From the NCBI GenBank assembly GCA_964526285.1, contig CAZGIW010000008.1:1-64000 (forward strand): a DNA stretch of 64,000 nt. The letters run 5' to 3'. A program made the position numbers and the translations under genes. Shown here piece after piece: positions 41,876 through 50,717 of this stretch. The notes below the pieces were generated by a model that did not search any database, was not told the origin of the DNA, and was given only the letters and a program-made list of their open reading frames with translations. The DNA is from CAYMAZ01 sp964526285. GTDB taxonomy: Bacteria > Bacteroidota > Bacteroidia > Bacteroidales > DTU049. How positions within the stretch are numbered: position 1 is the stretch's first letter; each line of letters starts with the position of its first letter.

Positions 41876-43159
41876 ATGAATAAAATTTTCGAAGATTTGC
41901 TAAGTTTTGTATGGCAATACAGAAAACTCCCATTAGAGCTTACAACTACAGATGGTCAAAAAATTGAAATTTTGCACCCTGGTCAGATCAACACCGATTC
42001 AGGTCCCGATTTTTTTGGTGCCAAAATCAAAATTGATGATACAGTGTGGGCTGGAAATGTTGAAATGCATGTGAAAACATCACACTGGCTTCAGCATGGT
42101 CATCAAAATGACAAGGCCTATGATTCAGTTATTCTTCATGTGGTTTACGAGCATGATAATCCTCATGAAATGAACAAATATAATTTTCCTGTTCTTGAAC
42201 TTAAACCATTCATTTCTAAGGAACTTACTGATAATTATTATGGCCTTATTGCTTCAAGCTCATGGATTCCCTGCGAAAAAAACCTGAAAAGTGTTGAACA
42301 AATAACAATCAAACCATGGTTAAGCAAGATTACTCTTCATCGACTTGAAAGCAAAACTCAGTCTATCAGAGAAATCCTTGCTGCAACAAATATGGATTGG
42401 GAAACTTCATTCTTTAGATGGTTTTCATCATGCTTTGGTTTCAAGCTAAACAACAATGCATTTCATATGCTGGCGCATTCTATTCCTTTTAAAGTTCTCA
42501 TGAAACATCAGGATAATCTTTTTCAAATGGAAGCATTGTTGTTCGGACAAGCAGGCCTGCTTCTCAATATGTATCAGGACACTTATGCCAAAAATCTTAA
42601 AAAGGAATACGATTTTCTTGCCCTCAAATATCAGCTCATGCCTCTTGACCCCAAAGTTTGGAAATTTATGCGCACCCGACCTGGAAATTTCCCTACAGTT
42701 CGCATATCTCAACTGGCGGGCATTCTTACAAAAATAAACAATCTACTTTCAGAAATGTTTGGAGATGTCAACCCTCAAACTATCAAAAATTTATTGAAAT
42801 CTGAAGCATCGTCCTACTGGCATGCTCACTACAATTTTGATCGTCCAAATGACGCCCAGCACCCTAAACATCTTGGCAATCTTGCAATTAACAACCTCAC
42901 CATCAATGCCATTGTTCCCTTTGTGTTTCTTTACGGGCAATTTCATGACAATGAAAAATTTAAAAATGCTGCCATTCAAATGCTTGAAAATATTCCTCCC
43001 GAAGAGAATCACATTCTGAAAAAATGGAAAACGCTTCATATTGTTGCTGAAAATGCTTCTGAAAGTCAGGCACTTATCGAACTTTACAATTCATATTGCC
43101 AGCAGAAAAAATGCCTGTCATGTAGTATCGGGGCATCTTTACTACTTGATGTATCATAG
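41876..43159 (+). CDS. DUF2851 family protein
   Basis: A 427-residue soluble protein. The N-terminal part FVWQYRKLPLELTTTDGQKIEILHPGQINTDSGPDFFGAKI and WAGNVEMHVKTSHW is the hallmark of DUF2851, a family found mainly in Bacteroidota. The GPDF and NVEMHVK phrases resemble PD-(D/E)XK nuclease-like cores, but I cannot assign catalysis with confidence. The C-terminus contains CPQ-like Cys residues (QQKKCLSCSIG). It is a single gene, convergent with gpmI with an 8-base gap. Confidence 0.8.
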   Translation: MNKIFEDLLSFVWQYRKLPLELTTTDGQKIEILHPGQINTDSGPDFFGAKIKIDDTVWAGNVEMHVKTSHWLQHGHQNDKAYDSVILHVVYEHDNPHEMNKYNFPVLELKPFISKELTDNYYGLIASSSWIPCEKNLKSVEQITIKPWLSKITLHRLESKTQSIREILAATNMDWETSFFRWFSSCFGFKLNNNAFHMLAHSIPFKVLMKHQDNLFQMEALLFGQAGLLLNMYQDTYAKNLKKEYDFLALKYQLMPLDPKVWKFMRTRPGNFPTVRISQLAGILTKINNLLSEMFGDVNPQTIKNLLKSEASSYWHAHYNFDRPNDAQHPKHLGNLAINNLTINAIVPFVFLYGQFHDNEKFKNAAIQMLENIPPEENHILKKWKTLHIVAENASESQALIELYNSYCQQKKCLSCSIGASLLLDVS

Positions 43160-43167
43160 AAATTTTG

Positions 43168-44703
43168 TTATTGCTTTGCAAAATCAATCAATGATTCGTC
43201 CATAATTTCAGGGACAGGCAACTCCATGAGCTGCAGAATTGTGGGAGCCACATTTGACAATCGTCCTCCCTCTTTCAGGTTTTTCTTTTCCTTGTGAAAC
43301 AAAAAACAAGGCACCTGATTTAGTGAATGAGCTGTGTTCGGACTTCCATCGTCATTCAATGCATGGTCTGCATTGCCATGATCTGCTATAATCATCACAG
43401 AATATTGTTTTGAAATGGCAAGAGGTGCAATTTCAGACACACATTGATTAACTACTTCTACGGCTTTTTTAATTGCAGGATATACACCTGTATGCCCCAC
43501 CATATCGGCATTTGCAAAATTTAAACATATAAAATCAGCCGTCTCATTTTTTATTTCTTCAATTACAGCATCTTTCACCTCAAAAGCACTCATTTCAGGT
43601 TGCAAATCATAAGTTGCCACTTTGGGCGAAGGAACCATTATTCTGTTTTCAAGATTAAAAACATTTTCACGACCCCCTGAAAAAAAGAATGTGACATGCG
43701 GATATTTTTCTGTTTCTGCTATTCTCAATTGTCTTAAGCCATTTTCTGAAACAATCTCTCCCAGTGTTTGAGTAATATTCTCATTATCAAATATCACATG
43801 CATATCCTTAAACTTTTCATCATAGCGCGTCATTGTAAGATAGTGCAAAGGCATTGTTGACATTTTAAAGTCAGGCATATCCTTTTGTGTAAGCACCTGT
43901 GTAATTTCTCTTAATCTGTCAGTTCGGAAATTAAAGCAAATTACCACATCATGAGGACTGATAAGAGCAACAGGGTTTGAATTTTCATCAGTAATAACTG
44001 AAGGCTCAATAAACTCATCGGTAATTCCCCTGTTGTATGAATCCTGAATTGCATCAATAGCCGAATCAAATGGCATCCCCTGCCCTTTAATGAGCAAATC
44101 ATAACCTCTTTTAACTCTCTCCCAGCGTTTATCCCTGTCCATGGTATAATATCTGCCGCATACACTTGCAATCTTTGCTGTGGTATCTGAAAGCAAATCT
44201 TCAAGTTCATCAACATATCCCAGTCCACTATTTGGATCTGTATCTCTGCCATCAGTTAAAACATGTACAAATTGCTTTTCCACACCGGCTAAAGTCCCGA
44301 TTTCACAAAGTTTGACAAGATGAGATGTGGACGAATGCACCCCTCCGTCACTGACCAAACCAATATAATGCACCTTAGCATCTTTCTCTTTTGCATACTG
44401 AAATGCCTGATTTAAAACCTGATTCTGTGATATTGAGTTGTTTTCAACAGCTTTGTTGATTTTCACAAAGTCCTGATAAACAACTCTTCCGGCACCAATA
44501 TTAAGATGTCCCACTTCTGAATTTCCCATCTGGCCATGGGGCAAACCAACATATTCTCCACAAGCATACAGCTGTGTATAGCTCCATTGTTTGTTTGTTT
44601 CAAGACTTTTCACATAATCTGTACGTGCATTATAGATAACATCAGCCCGGTCTTTTTTCCCAATCCCCCAGCCATCAAGTATAATCAAAAGCATTTTTTT
44701 CAT
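43168..44703 (-). CDS. gpmI: 2,3-bisphosphoglycerate-independent phosphoglycerate mutase
   Basis: A 511-residue metalloenzyme that interconverts 3- and 2-phosphoglycerate in glycolysis. Taking Met 44703 as the start gives MKKMLLIILDGWG with metal ligand Asp10. The phospho-accepting serine is Ser62 in QMGNSEVGHLNIG, the same number as in the Geobacillus stearothermophilus enzyme. Other metal and substrate motifs are VHVLTDGRDTDP, NFRTDRLREI, NFANADMVGHTG and IIADHGNADH. It lies 22 bases downstream of a small lipoprotein-like gene on the same strand. Confidence 0.96.
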   Translation of the reverse strand: MKKMLLIILDGWGIGKKDRADVIYNARTDYVKSLETNKQWSYTQLYACGEYVGLPHGQMGNSEVGHLNIGAGRVVYQDFVKINKAVENNSISQNQVLNQAFQYAKEKDAKVHYIGLVSDGGVHSSTSHLVKLCEIGTLAGVEKQFVHVLTDGRDTDPNSGLGYVDELEDLLSDTTAKIASVCGRYYTMDRDKRWERVKRGYDLLIKGQGMPFDSAIDAIQDSYNRGITDEFIEPSVITDENSNPVALISPHDVVICFNFRTDRLREITQVLTQKDMPDFKMSTMPLHYLTMTRYDEKFKDMHVIFDNENITQTLGEIVSENGLRQLRIAETEKYPHVTFFFSGGRENVFNLENRIMVPSPKVATYDLQPEMSAFEVKDAVIEEIKNETADFICLNFANADMVGHTGVYPAIKKAVEVVNQCVSEIAPLAISKQYSVMIIADHGNADHALNDDGSPNTAHSLNQVPCFLFHKEKKNLKEGGRLSNVAPTILQLMELPVPEIMDESLIDFAKQ

Positions 44704-44725
44704 AATATTCAATAATTTTAACAGA

Positions 44726-45202
44726 TTATGGCCTTAACAAAGGTTCAAGACGTTCAATTTTCTCAATTTCAATATATTTTTCTTTTTCTTTTACAATATA
44801 GAAAATCATACCTTTTCCGGAATACTCTACCGGACAATCTGCATATTTTCCGTCGTTGAATTCTTCAAATTCCTCATCTGATATGTTGGGGTTATTGTTG
44901 ACTGAATGGGTAAATGAAATTCTAAGCTTTTGCCCTTTATTAATTCTGCCTGTTTGAAAATCTTCATTATCAACGTTGGTTGTCAACTTTTCAAATTTTC
45001 TTTTTCCAATCCACACAGCTTTGAATTCAATGCTTTTAATTGTTTTCAATGCTTCCAGCTCAATATGGTAAGTTATTCCTGATGTTGACCAAACGGTACC
45101 ACCGGCAAAACTCCTGGATTCAGCTTTCAGAATTTTAAAATCCGGCTTTGTTTTACAGGGAGGAGAAACCATAATCAACAATAATATCATATAAATCTGC
45201 AT
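44726..45202 (-). CDS. Small exported protein, possible lipoprotein
   Basis: A 158-residue protein with a short hydrophobic start (MQIYMILLLIMVSPPCKTK), in which Cys16 could be lipidated, although the lipobox is poor. The mature part is beta-rich, with no family recognised (SIEFKAVWIGKRKFEKL, LRISFTHSVNNNPNISDEEF). It precedes gpmI by 22 bases and may share its transcript. A TAATTTTG -7 element on the minus strand is at 45221-45228. Confidence 0.6.
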   Translation of the reverse strand: MQIYMILLLIMVSPPCKTKPDFKILKAESRSFAGGTVWSTSGITYHIELEALKTIKSIEFKAVWIGKRKFEKLTTNVDNEDFQTGRINKGQKLRISFTHSVNNNPNISDEEFEEFNDGKYADCPVEYSGKGMIFYIVKEKEKYIEIEKIERLEPLLRP

Positions 45203-45220
45203 GATTTCGTATTTTTTCTA

Positions 45221-45228
45221 CAAAATTA
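45221..45228 (-). promoter_or_regulatory. -7 promoter element for lipoprotein-gpmI
   Basis: The minus strand reads TAATTTTG, 18 bases upstream of the start at 45202. TTTG occurs 16 bases further upstream (45245-45248), slightly short spacing. Confidence 0.5.
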
Positions 45229-45717
45229 CAAATAAACCGGCACACAAAATCAGTAACAAAAAAGTAACGGCTCAGCACTATTTTAACAAGCCACTTTTAA
45301 GCCATGTCTTGTTTTGAAAAATAACTGAGTGCATAATACACTTTCCATTTTTAACCAATTTATCCCGATGGGACAAAGGCCTCAAAGATTTTACACAAAG
45401 AGCACAATGAGAGTGGTTTGCTAAACATGGCTTTTGCAGAAAAAAGTTTTTGCGAATCACAATAGAAATTTGTTTTACACATTTTTGTGTTTGCAGGAAA
45501 TACAGGCAATACATATTCGTGAAGATTTGTGCATTCGTGGCTAAAAATTCTTCGATATCTTTAAGTTTGGTGAGCATTAACACAAAAATGTGTAAACAAA
45601 GGCTTCTTCATTGATGAGCAATATTTCACCACCCGAACAAACCATAAACTTGCCTGGAAAATAATTTGTTAAAAAAAATCAGTTTTTAAAAAACTCACAT
45701 ATTTAAAAAAAAAGCAC
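45229..45717. other. Long intergenic region with decayed repeat-like sequence
   Basis: A 101-codon open frame exists on the minus strand (45278-45583), but its product is Cys-, Lys- and His-rich without any domain. The DNA contains phrases such as TTCGTGGC, GTGCATTCGTGGCTAAAA and a CTTTGTGTAAAATCTTTGAGG stretch on the minus strand, which I associate with non-coding intergenic repeats in Bacteroidota. I treat it as non-coding. Confidence 0.5.
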
Positions 45718-45743
45718 TAAATTTGACAAAAAAAACCACCACT

Positions 45744-46178
45744 ATGAAAAAGTATTTCACATTTTCTTTATTGATTTTATTTGTTTCCATTGGTTTTTCT
45801 CAGACAATTCCAGATGATCAGCAGTTGATAAGAACAACAGGGTTTACAGTTCATGCTGCCCACAAAATGGCACTTGCCAACGGAACTTCCCTGACAAATC
45901 TTGGCAAATGTATCGAGCATCAGCGTCATGCAGTTTCAGAATACAAATTGGGAAATAAAACACAGGCAATTTATCATTCTGCCTATGCCAGAGAACTGGC
46001 TTTTGATATTATTACTGCCAACGGAGGAAAAATTCAGCAATATCTTGAGTTTACAGATACTGAAAAAAGTATGATTTCGGGTTCTCCCTCACACGAAACT
46101 CTTGATGCAGCAATTTCAGGCAAGATTTCTCCTGACAATGAATATCTTGCACCTCAACTTACAGCGGTTGATTTATAG
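45744..46178 (+). CDS. Small secreted protein, unknown function
   Basis: A 144-residue protein with signal peptide MKKYFTFSLLILFVSIGFSQ (Met 45744 chosen; the frame opens at 45723 inside the -7 element TAAATTTG at 45718-45725). The mature part is helical, with His-rich phrases (TVHAAHKMALANG, CIEHQRHAVSEYKLGN, AIYHSAYAREL) that recall four-helix or TPR-like folds. No family is recognised. Its end overlaps the convergent pyrC gene by 6 bases. Confidence 0.65.
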   Translation: MKKYFTFSLLILFVSIGFSQTIPDDQQLIRTTGFTVHAAHKMALANGTSLTNLGKCIEHQRHAVSEYKLGNKTQAIYHSAYARELAFDIITANGGKIQQYLEFTDTEKSMISGSPSHETLDAAISGKISPDNEYLAPQLTAVDL

Positions 46179-47528
46179 CTCTGTTCTATTAAACCGCAAT
46201 CTCATTCCTCTCACTTCATCATAAAAATTTCCCTTTTGCCAGGCAGTTTGACCATTGACAAAAGTTGTGTCAATTGTTGATTGAAATGTAAAATGTTCCA
46301 AAGGAGACCATCCGCATTTTGAAAAAATATGTTCCTTTGACACTGAATATTTCATATTCATATCAACAAGCACAAGATCGGCATACCACCCTTCTCTAAT
46401 AAAACCTCTCCTGTCTATCTGAAATAACAAAGCTGGATTGTGGCACATCATTTTCACCACATGTTCAAGAGAAAATATTTTCTGATGCACCAGTTCAAGC
46501 ATCATTTGCAAAGAAAATTGCACAATGGGTGCTCCTGAAGGTGCTTTATTATAAACATTGTCCTTTTCAGAAAGCAAATGAGGGGCATGGTCAGTGGCAA
46601 TGACATCAATCAGCCCTGAGTTCACTGCAGCCCTTAAAGCCTCTCTGTGATGTTGCTCTTTGACAGAGGGATTCCATTTTATTAGTGTCCCTTTTTGTTC
46701 ATAATCCTGAGAAGTGAACCAAAGATGATGCACACAAGCTTCGGCGGTGATTTTTTTACCCACAGGAGAAATTTTATTTTCAAACAAAGACAATTCATCA
46801 GCTGTTGAAATATGCAGCACATGAAGTCTTGTGTTGTGTTTTTTTGCCAGTCTTACTGCCTTTGAAGACGAGGCAAAGCAAGCTTCTTCAGTTCTGATTT
46901 TATGATGGAGCGAGACAGGAATTTGTTCTCCATACAGTTGTGTATACTTTTGAAGGTTGTTCTCAATTATCTCATCATCTTCACAATGCACAGCAACAAT
47001 ATGTTTGGTGTTAGCAAAAATCTTTTCGATAGTTTCTTCATTGTCAACAAGCAAATTTCCAGTAGAAGAACCAAGAAACATTTTGACACCACAAACGGAA
47101 TCAAGGGGTAATTTAAGTACTTCTTCAGCATTATCATTGGTAACACCCATGTAAAAAGAATAGTTTGCCATTGATTTCTGAGCGGCAGTAACATATTTCT
47201 GTTCAAGCAAATCAATTGTAACAGCAGCAGGCTTGGTGTTTGGCATTTCCATGAATGATGTTACTCCGCCAGCCACAGCTGCTCTGCTCTCATGTTCAAT
47301 ATCTGCTTTATCAGTTAATCCCGGTTCTCTGAAATGCACCTGGTCATCAATTATCCCGGGAAGTAAATACAAGCCTTCAGCATTGATATATTCTGCATGA
47401 AGAGGAGTTTCAAGAGAAGAGTGTAGTGCAATTTTTGAAATGAAATTATTTTCAATAATTAAATCACCTTTACAAATTTTCCCTTCATTCACGATAAAGG
47501 CATTGGCGATGTGAATACTCTTTGACAT
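46173..47528 (-). CDS. pyrC: Dihydroorotase
   Basis: A 451-residue amidohydrolase that closes carbamoyl-aspartate to dihydroorotate in pyrimidine synthesis. Recognised by LLPGIIDDQVHFREPGLTDKADIEHESRAAVAGG, GVTSFMEMPNTKP, VKMFLGSSTGNLLV (metal-bridging Lys), VAVHCEDD, LHVLHIST and ATDHAPHL. In the first metal motif the usual HxH reads Gln63-Val-His65, so one zinc ligand is Gln. I recall the same DDQVHFREPG phrase in other Bacteroidota dihydroorotases, so it is a lineage form and not a fresh mutation. It follows the glycosyltransferase gene by 6 bases. Confidence 0.92.
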   Translation of the reverse strand: MSKSIHIANAFIVNEGKICKGDLIIENNFISKIALHSSLETPLHAEYINAEGLYLLPGIIDDQVHFREPGLTDKADIEHESRAAVAGGVTSFMEMPNTKPAAVTIDLLEQKYVTAAQKSMANYSFYMGVTNDNAEEVLKLPLDSVCGVKMFLGSSTGNLLVDNEETIEKIFANTKHIVAVHCEDDEIIENNLQKYTQLYGEQIPVSLHHKIRTEEACFASSSKAVRLAKKHNTRLHVLHISTADELSLFENKISPVGKKITAEACVHHLWFTSQDYEQKGTLIKWNPSVKEQHHREALRAAVNSGLIDVIATDHAPHLLSEKDNVYNKAPSGAPIVQFSLQMMLELVHQKIFSLEHVVKMMCHNPALLFQIDRRGFIREGWYADLVLVDMNMKYSVSKEHIFSKCGWSPLEHFTFQSTIDTTFVNGQTAWQKGNFYDEVRGMRLRFNRTEL

Positions 47529-47534
47529 GAGTTA

Positions 47535-48269
47535 TCAGGATTTTTTATGTCTTTTGCGAATATTTCTAAATCGCAGGCGAATAACTCCCAGCACAGCTTC
47601 TTTAAAAATGCCCTTAGACATTTTGGATTGTCCTTCTGTGCGATCAGTGAAAATAATTGGCACTTCAGTTATGGCAAAACCCAGTTTCCATGCAGTGTAT
47701 TTCATTTCAATCTGAAAAGCATACCCAATAAAAGAAATCTTATCAAATCTGATAGTTTCCAGGACTTTACGTGAATAACATTTGAAACCGGCAGTGGCAT
47801 CTTTAATTTTCATTCCTGTAATAAACCGAACATATTTACTTGCAAAATATGACATCAGGACTCTGCTCATAGGCCAGTTTACAACATTCACTCCTTTTAC
47901 ATATCTTGAGCCAATTGACATATCTGCTCCATCGTCATGACATGCTTTCCACAGCCTGATTAAATCATCAGGATTATGAGAGAAATCTGCATCCATCTCA
48001 AACATATAATTATATTCACGATCAAGAGCCCACTCAAATCCTCTGATATATGCTGTACCAAGACCCAACTTTCCTTCCCTGCAAACTAAAAACAATTTAT
48101 CATTAAATTCTGTCATGAGACTACGAACGATATCCGCAGTTCCGTCGGGAGAGTTATCGTCTATCACCAATACATGAAAATCAGGAGTCAATGAAAGAAC
48201 CTTTCGGATAATTTTTTCAATGTTTTCCTTTTCCTTATAAGTTGGAATTATAACCAGACGATCTGTCAC
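47535..48269 (-). CDS. Polyprenol-phosphate mannosyltransferase-like glycosyltransferase (GT2)
   Basis: A 244-residue family 2 glycosyltransferase of the dolichyl/polyprenol-phosphate mannose synthase type. Visible are the nucleotide-binding start LVIIPTYKEKENIEKII, VIDDNSPDGTADIV, the metal-binding EMDADFSHNPDDL and GSRYVKG with the later KDATAGFKCYSRKVL. No C-terminal membrane domain is present, so it is the short soluble form attached to the inner face of the membrane. It probably makes a lipid-linked sugar donor for glycans of the envelope. A TATCTTTG -7 element is at 48286-48293 on the minus strand. It lies just upstream of pyrC in an apparent operon. Confidence 0.88.
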   Translation of the reverse strand: MTDRLVIIPTYKEKENIEKIIRKVLSLTPDFHVLVIDDNSPDGTADIVRSLMTEFNDKLFLVCREGKLGLGTAYIRGFEWALDREYNYMFEMDADFSHNPDDLIRLWKACHDDGADMSIGSRYVKGVNVVNWPMSRVLMSYFASKYVRFITGMKIKDATAGFKCYSRKVLETIRFDKISFIGYAFQIEMKYTAWKLGFAITEVPIIFTDRTEGQSKMSKGIFKEAVLGVIRLRFRNIRKRHKKS

Positions 48270-48553
48270 TCAATTATTTTTTTTACAAAGATAAACATAT
48301 TATGAAGTGAATTAAAAAAAACACTACTGATTTTAATGATTTTTTAAAATTAATCTGCTTCTTATATGCAAAATAGCTCTATTCATAAGTATAATAAACG
48401 AGAAAAAAATGCTCTTCTTATAACTCAATAATTCTGTTGATATTGTTCTTTTATATGGAAAACAGTACGATTTAAAAAACAGAAGATGTAATCTGTGTAT
48501 TGTTTTTTTATTAATTCTTGCAAATGAACATTGATTTACATTATCTTTACCAA

Positions 48554-49624
48554 ATGAATTTGTTTTTACGATTTCTGCTTGCCCCTTTTGCAATTTTTTA
48601 TTATCTCATTATTCTGATGAGAAATAAAATGTTTGACATTGGGCTACTGAAGTCGGAAAATTATACTATTCCTATTATTTCTGTTGGGAATATTTCTACA
48701 GGTGGAACAGGAAAAACCCCACATACTGAATACATTATCAATCTTTTGCTTTCTGAATTCGGAGACTCTCAATTTGCTGTTTTAAGCAGAGGATACAAAA
48801 GAAAAACCCGGGGTTTTCTCATTGTTGATAATTCTCATACTCATAACGATGCCGGAGATGAGCCATGTCAGTACAAAAAACATTTTTCAAACCACAATGT
48901 TATAGTTGCTGTTGATGCAAAAAGAAGGAGAGGTATTCGTAAACTCATGCAAACCTATCCTGATTTGAAAGCCATCATTTTGGATGATGCATATCAACAC
49001 AGATATGTCAAACCCGGTTTAAACATTTTATTAACTGATTTCTATAAACCATTGTATCGAGACAGATTATTGCCATTTGGCAATCTTCGTGAGCCCAGAA
49101 AAAGTTCAAAAAGAGCTGATTTAATTATTATAACAAAATCTCCCCCTGTAATTTCTCCCATCGTGAGAAGAGATATTTTGCAACGACTCAAACCTAACAG
49201 AGAACAGAAATTGTTTTTCTCAAAAATTGTGTATGGGAATTTAACTGAGATTAATAAGGATAATCAAATTGTTACAAAACCTTTATTTTCTACAATCTTC
49301 TTGCTAACAGGCATCGCCAATCCTTATCCGCTTGAAGAGCATCTGAAATCTATAAGTTTACAAATTGAAACATTTCATTTTGCTGACCATCATTCCTACT
49401 CTGATTATGATATTAAAAAAATTCTGTATAATTTTGACGCACATTTATCAACAAATAAAATTATTGTGACTACCGAGAAGGATACAATGAGACTTCAATC
49501 CAATGAGATTTTAAAACTCATATCTGATTATCCTGTGTTTTATGTCCCCATTAAAGTTGAGCCAGATAAAAACGACAAAAATGAATTGCATCAAATAATC
49601 ACAGAATATGTTAGAAAAAATTAA
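48554..49624 (+). CDS. lpxK: Tetraacyldisaccharide 4'-kinase
   Basis: LpxK phosphorylates the lipid A precursor at the 4' position at the inner membrane. The protein has an N-terminal membrane helix (FLRFLLAPFAIFYYLIILM), then SVGNISTGGTGKTP, a P-loop spaced as in LpxK, LSRGYKRKTRGF, GDEPCQYKK, ILDDAYQHRYVKP and LPFGNLREP. I chose Met 48554 because it aligns with the usual N-terminus; an in-frame TTG at 48518 would add 12 residues. TTG (48518-48520) and TATCTTTA (48542-48549) resemble a promoter, which would make the message almost leaderless. It overlaps the next gene by 17 bases. Confidence 0.92.
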   Translation: MNLFLRFLLAPFAIFYYLIILMRNKMFDIGLLKSENYTIPIISVGNISTGGTGKTPHTEYIINLLLSEFGDSQFAVLSRGYKRKTRGFLIVDNSHTHNDAGDEPCQYKKHFSNHNVIVAVDAKRRRGIRKLMQTYPDLKAIILDDAYQHRYVKPGLNILLTDFYKPLYRDRLLPFGNLREPRKSSKRADLIIITKSPPVISPIVRRDILQRLKPNREQKLFFSKIVYGNLTEINKDNQIVTKPLFSTIFLLTGIANPYPLEEHLKSISLQIETFHFADHHSYSDYDIKKILYNFDAHLSTNKIIVTTEKDTMRLQSNEILKLISDYPVFYVPIKVEPDKNDKNELHQIITEYVRKN

Positions 49625-50420
49625 AGAAACAACCAAATTTATTAAAACAAGAATTACCGAACAGCCTGAAATTGGTATTATTTTAGGTTCGGGTTTGGGT
49701 AACCTTGGTGAAAACATTGAAAATCCCGTTTATATTCCCTATTCAGAAATTCCAAATTTTCCTGTTTCTACTGTAAAAGGACATAAAGGAAGAATGATTT
49801 TTGGAAATTTCGGAGGCAAAAGAGTGATTGCACTTCAGGGGCGTTTTCATTTTTATGAAGGTTATTCTATGAAAGAAGTAACATTTCCAATCAGAGTTTT
49901 TAAAGAACTTGGCATTGGGCTGCTAATTCTATCCAATGCTGCCGGAGGGATGAACCCTGCTCATAAAATCGGCGACATTATGATAATAAATGATCACATT
50001 AATATGTTTCCTACCAATCCGTTGATGGGTCATAATGAAGATTCTCTGGGGCCACGTTTCCCCGATATGAGCGAACCCTATGACCTGTCATTGATTGAAA
50101 AAATGAACGAAATTGCAAAGAAAAACAATATTCATGTTCACAATGGAGTCTATGTTGGTGTTTCAGGTCCCTGTTTTGAGACTCCCGCTGAATACAGAGC
50201 ATTTCGCATACTTGGAGGAGATACAGTAGGAATGTCAACTGTTCCCGAAGTCATCGCTGCACGTCATGGAGGAATTCCATGTTTTGCCTGCAGTGTAATT
50301 ACTGATTTGGGAGGTGGAGAAATTGCCGAAAAAGTATCACACGAAGATGTGATTAAAGCAGCAAATGCTGCTGAACCTGTACTTACACTACTCATAAGAC
50401 AACTTGTTGAGCAAATATAG
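49608..50420 (+). CDS. Purine nucleoside phosphorylase (trimeric class)
   Basis: A 270-residue class I PNP that splits inosine and guanosine with phosphate for purine salvage. Signatures are GIILGSGLGNLG (phosphate loop), FPVSTVKGHKGRMIFG, LQGRFHFYEGYSMKEVTFPIRV, LSNAAGGMNP, YVGVSGPCFETPAEYR and GMSTVPEVIAARH. The gene starts inside the 3' end of lpxK (17-base overlap), so the two are translationally coupled, although the pathways are unrelated. The length fits the trimeric (PunA-like) class. Confidence 0.94.
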   Translation: MLEKIKETTKFIKTRITEQPEIGIILGSGLGNLGENIENPVYIPYSEIPNFPVSTVKGHKGRMIFGNFGGKRVIALQGRFHFYEGYSMKEVTFPIRVFKELGIGLLILSNAAGGMNPAHKIGDIMIINDHINMFPTNPLMGHNEDSLGPRFPDMSEPYDLSLIEKMNEIAKKNNIHVHNGVYVGVSGPCFETPAEYRAFRILGGDTVGMSTVPEVIAARHGGIPCFACSVITDLGGGEIAEKVSHEDVIKAANAAEPVLTLLIRQLVEQI

Positions 50421-50622
50421 ATTACTTGAGTTTCATTGACTCAAACCAGTCGCCACGGCTTTCCCAAATTACAGCAATTTTATTATGCTGGTTTTGTTAA
50501 AACAGGTGTTTTCCCATATCCATACAGGTAAAAACACGTATAGGCTGATAACATAATCATTGTATTTTTGTTTCACATACCGGGGGGTAATTACAAGTAT
50601 TTCTTCTGAAATACAGAAAAAA
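50421..50622. other. Intergenic region after the phosphorylase gene
   Basis: No gene seen. A short inverted repeat (TTGAGT/ACTCAA near 50427-50444) is the only structure before the two terminators. Confidence 0.4.
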
Positions 50623-50655
50623 AAGAGAAGCCATAAAGAGGCTCTCTTTTTTTTT
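50623..50655 (+). terminator. Rho-independent terminator 1
   Basis: AAGAGAAGCC (50623-50632) pairs with GGCTCTCTT (50640-50648) with one bulged A, a 7-base loop, then a T run to 50655. It ends the lpxK-phosphorylase transcript. Confidence 0.75.
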
Positions 50656-50663
50656 ATACATAA

Positions 50664-50701
50664 AAAACAGGGATTGCTTTTTCAAGACAATCCCTGTTTT
50701 T
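50664..50701. terminator. Bidirectional terminator
   Basis: A perfect 13-base stem, AAAACAGGGATTG (50664-50676) with CAATCCCTGTTTT (50688-50700), and an 11-base loop. A-rich left and T-rich right flanks let it work for the giant minus-strand gene, which stops at 50718, and as a second stop for the plus strand. Confidence 0.85.
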
Positions 50702-50717
50702 ATTAGACTTATTCAAT

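Noticed and set aside
45278..45583. A 101-codon minus-strand open frame
   Set aside because: No start context, no domain, odd Cys/His-rich composition, and its DNA looks like decayed intergenic repeat with TTCGTGGCTAAAA-type phrases.
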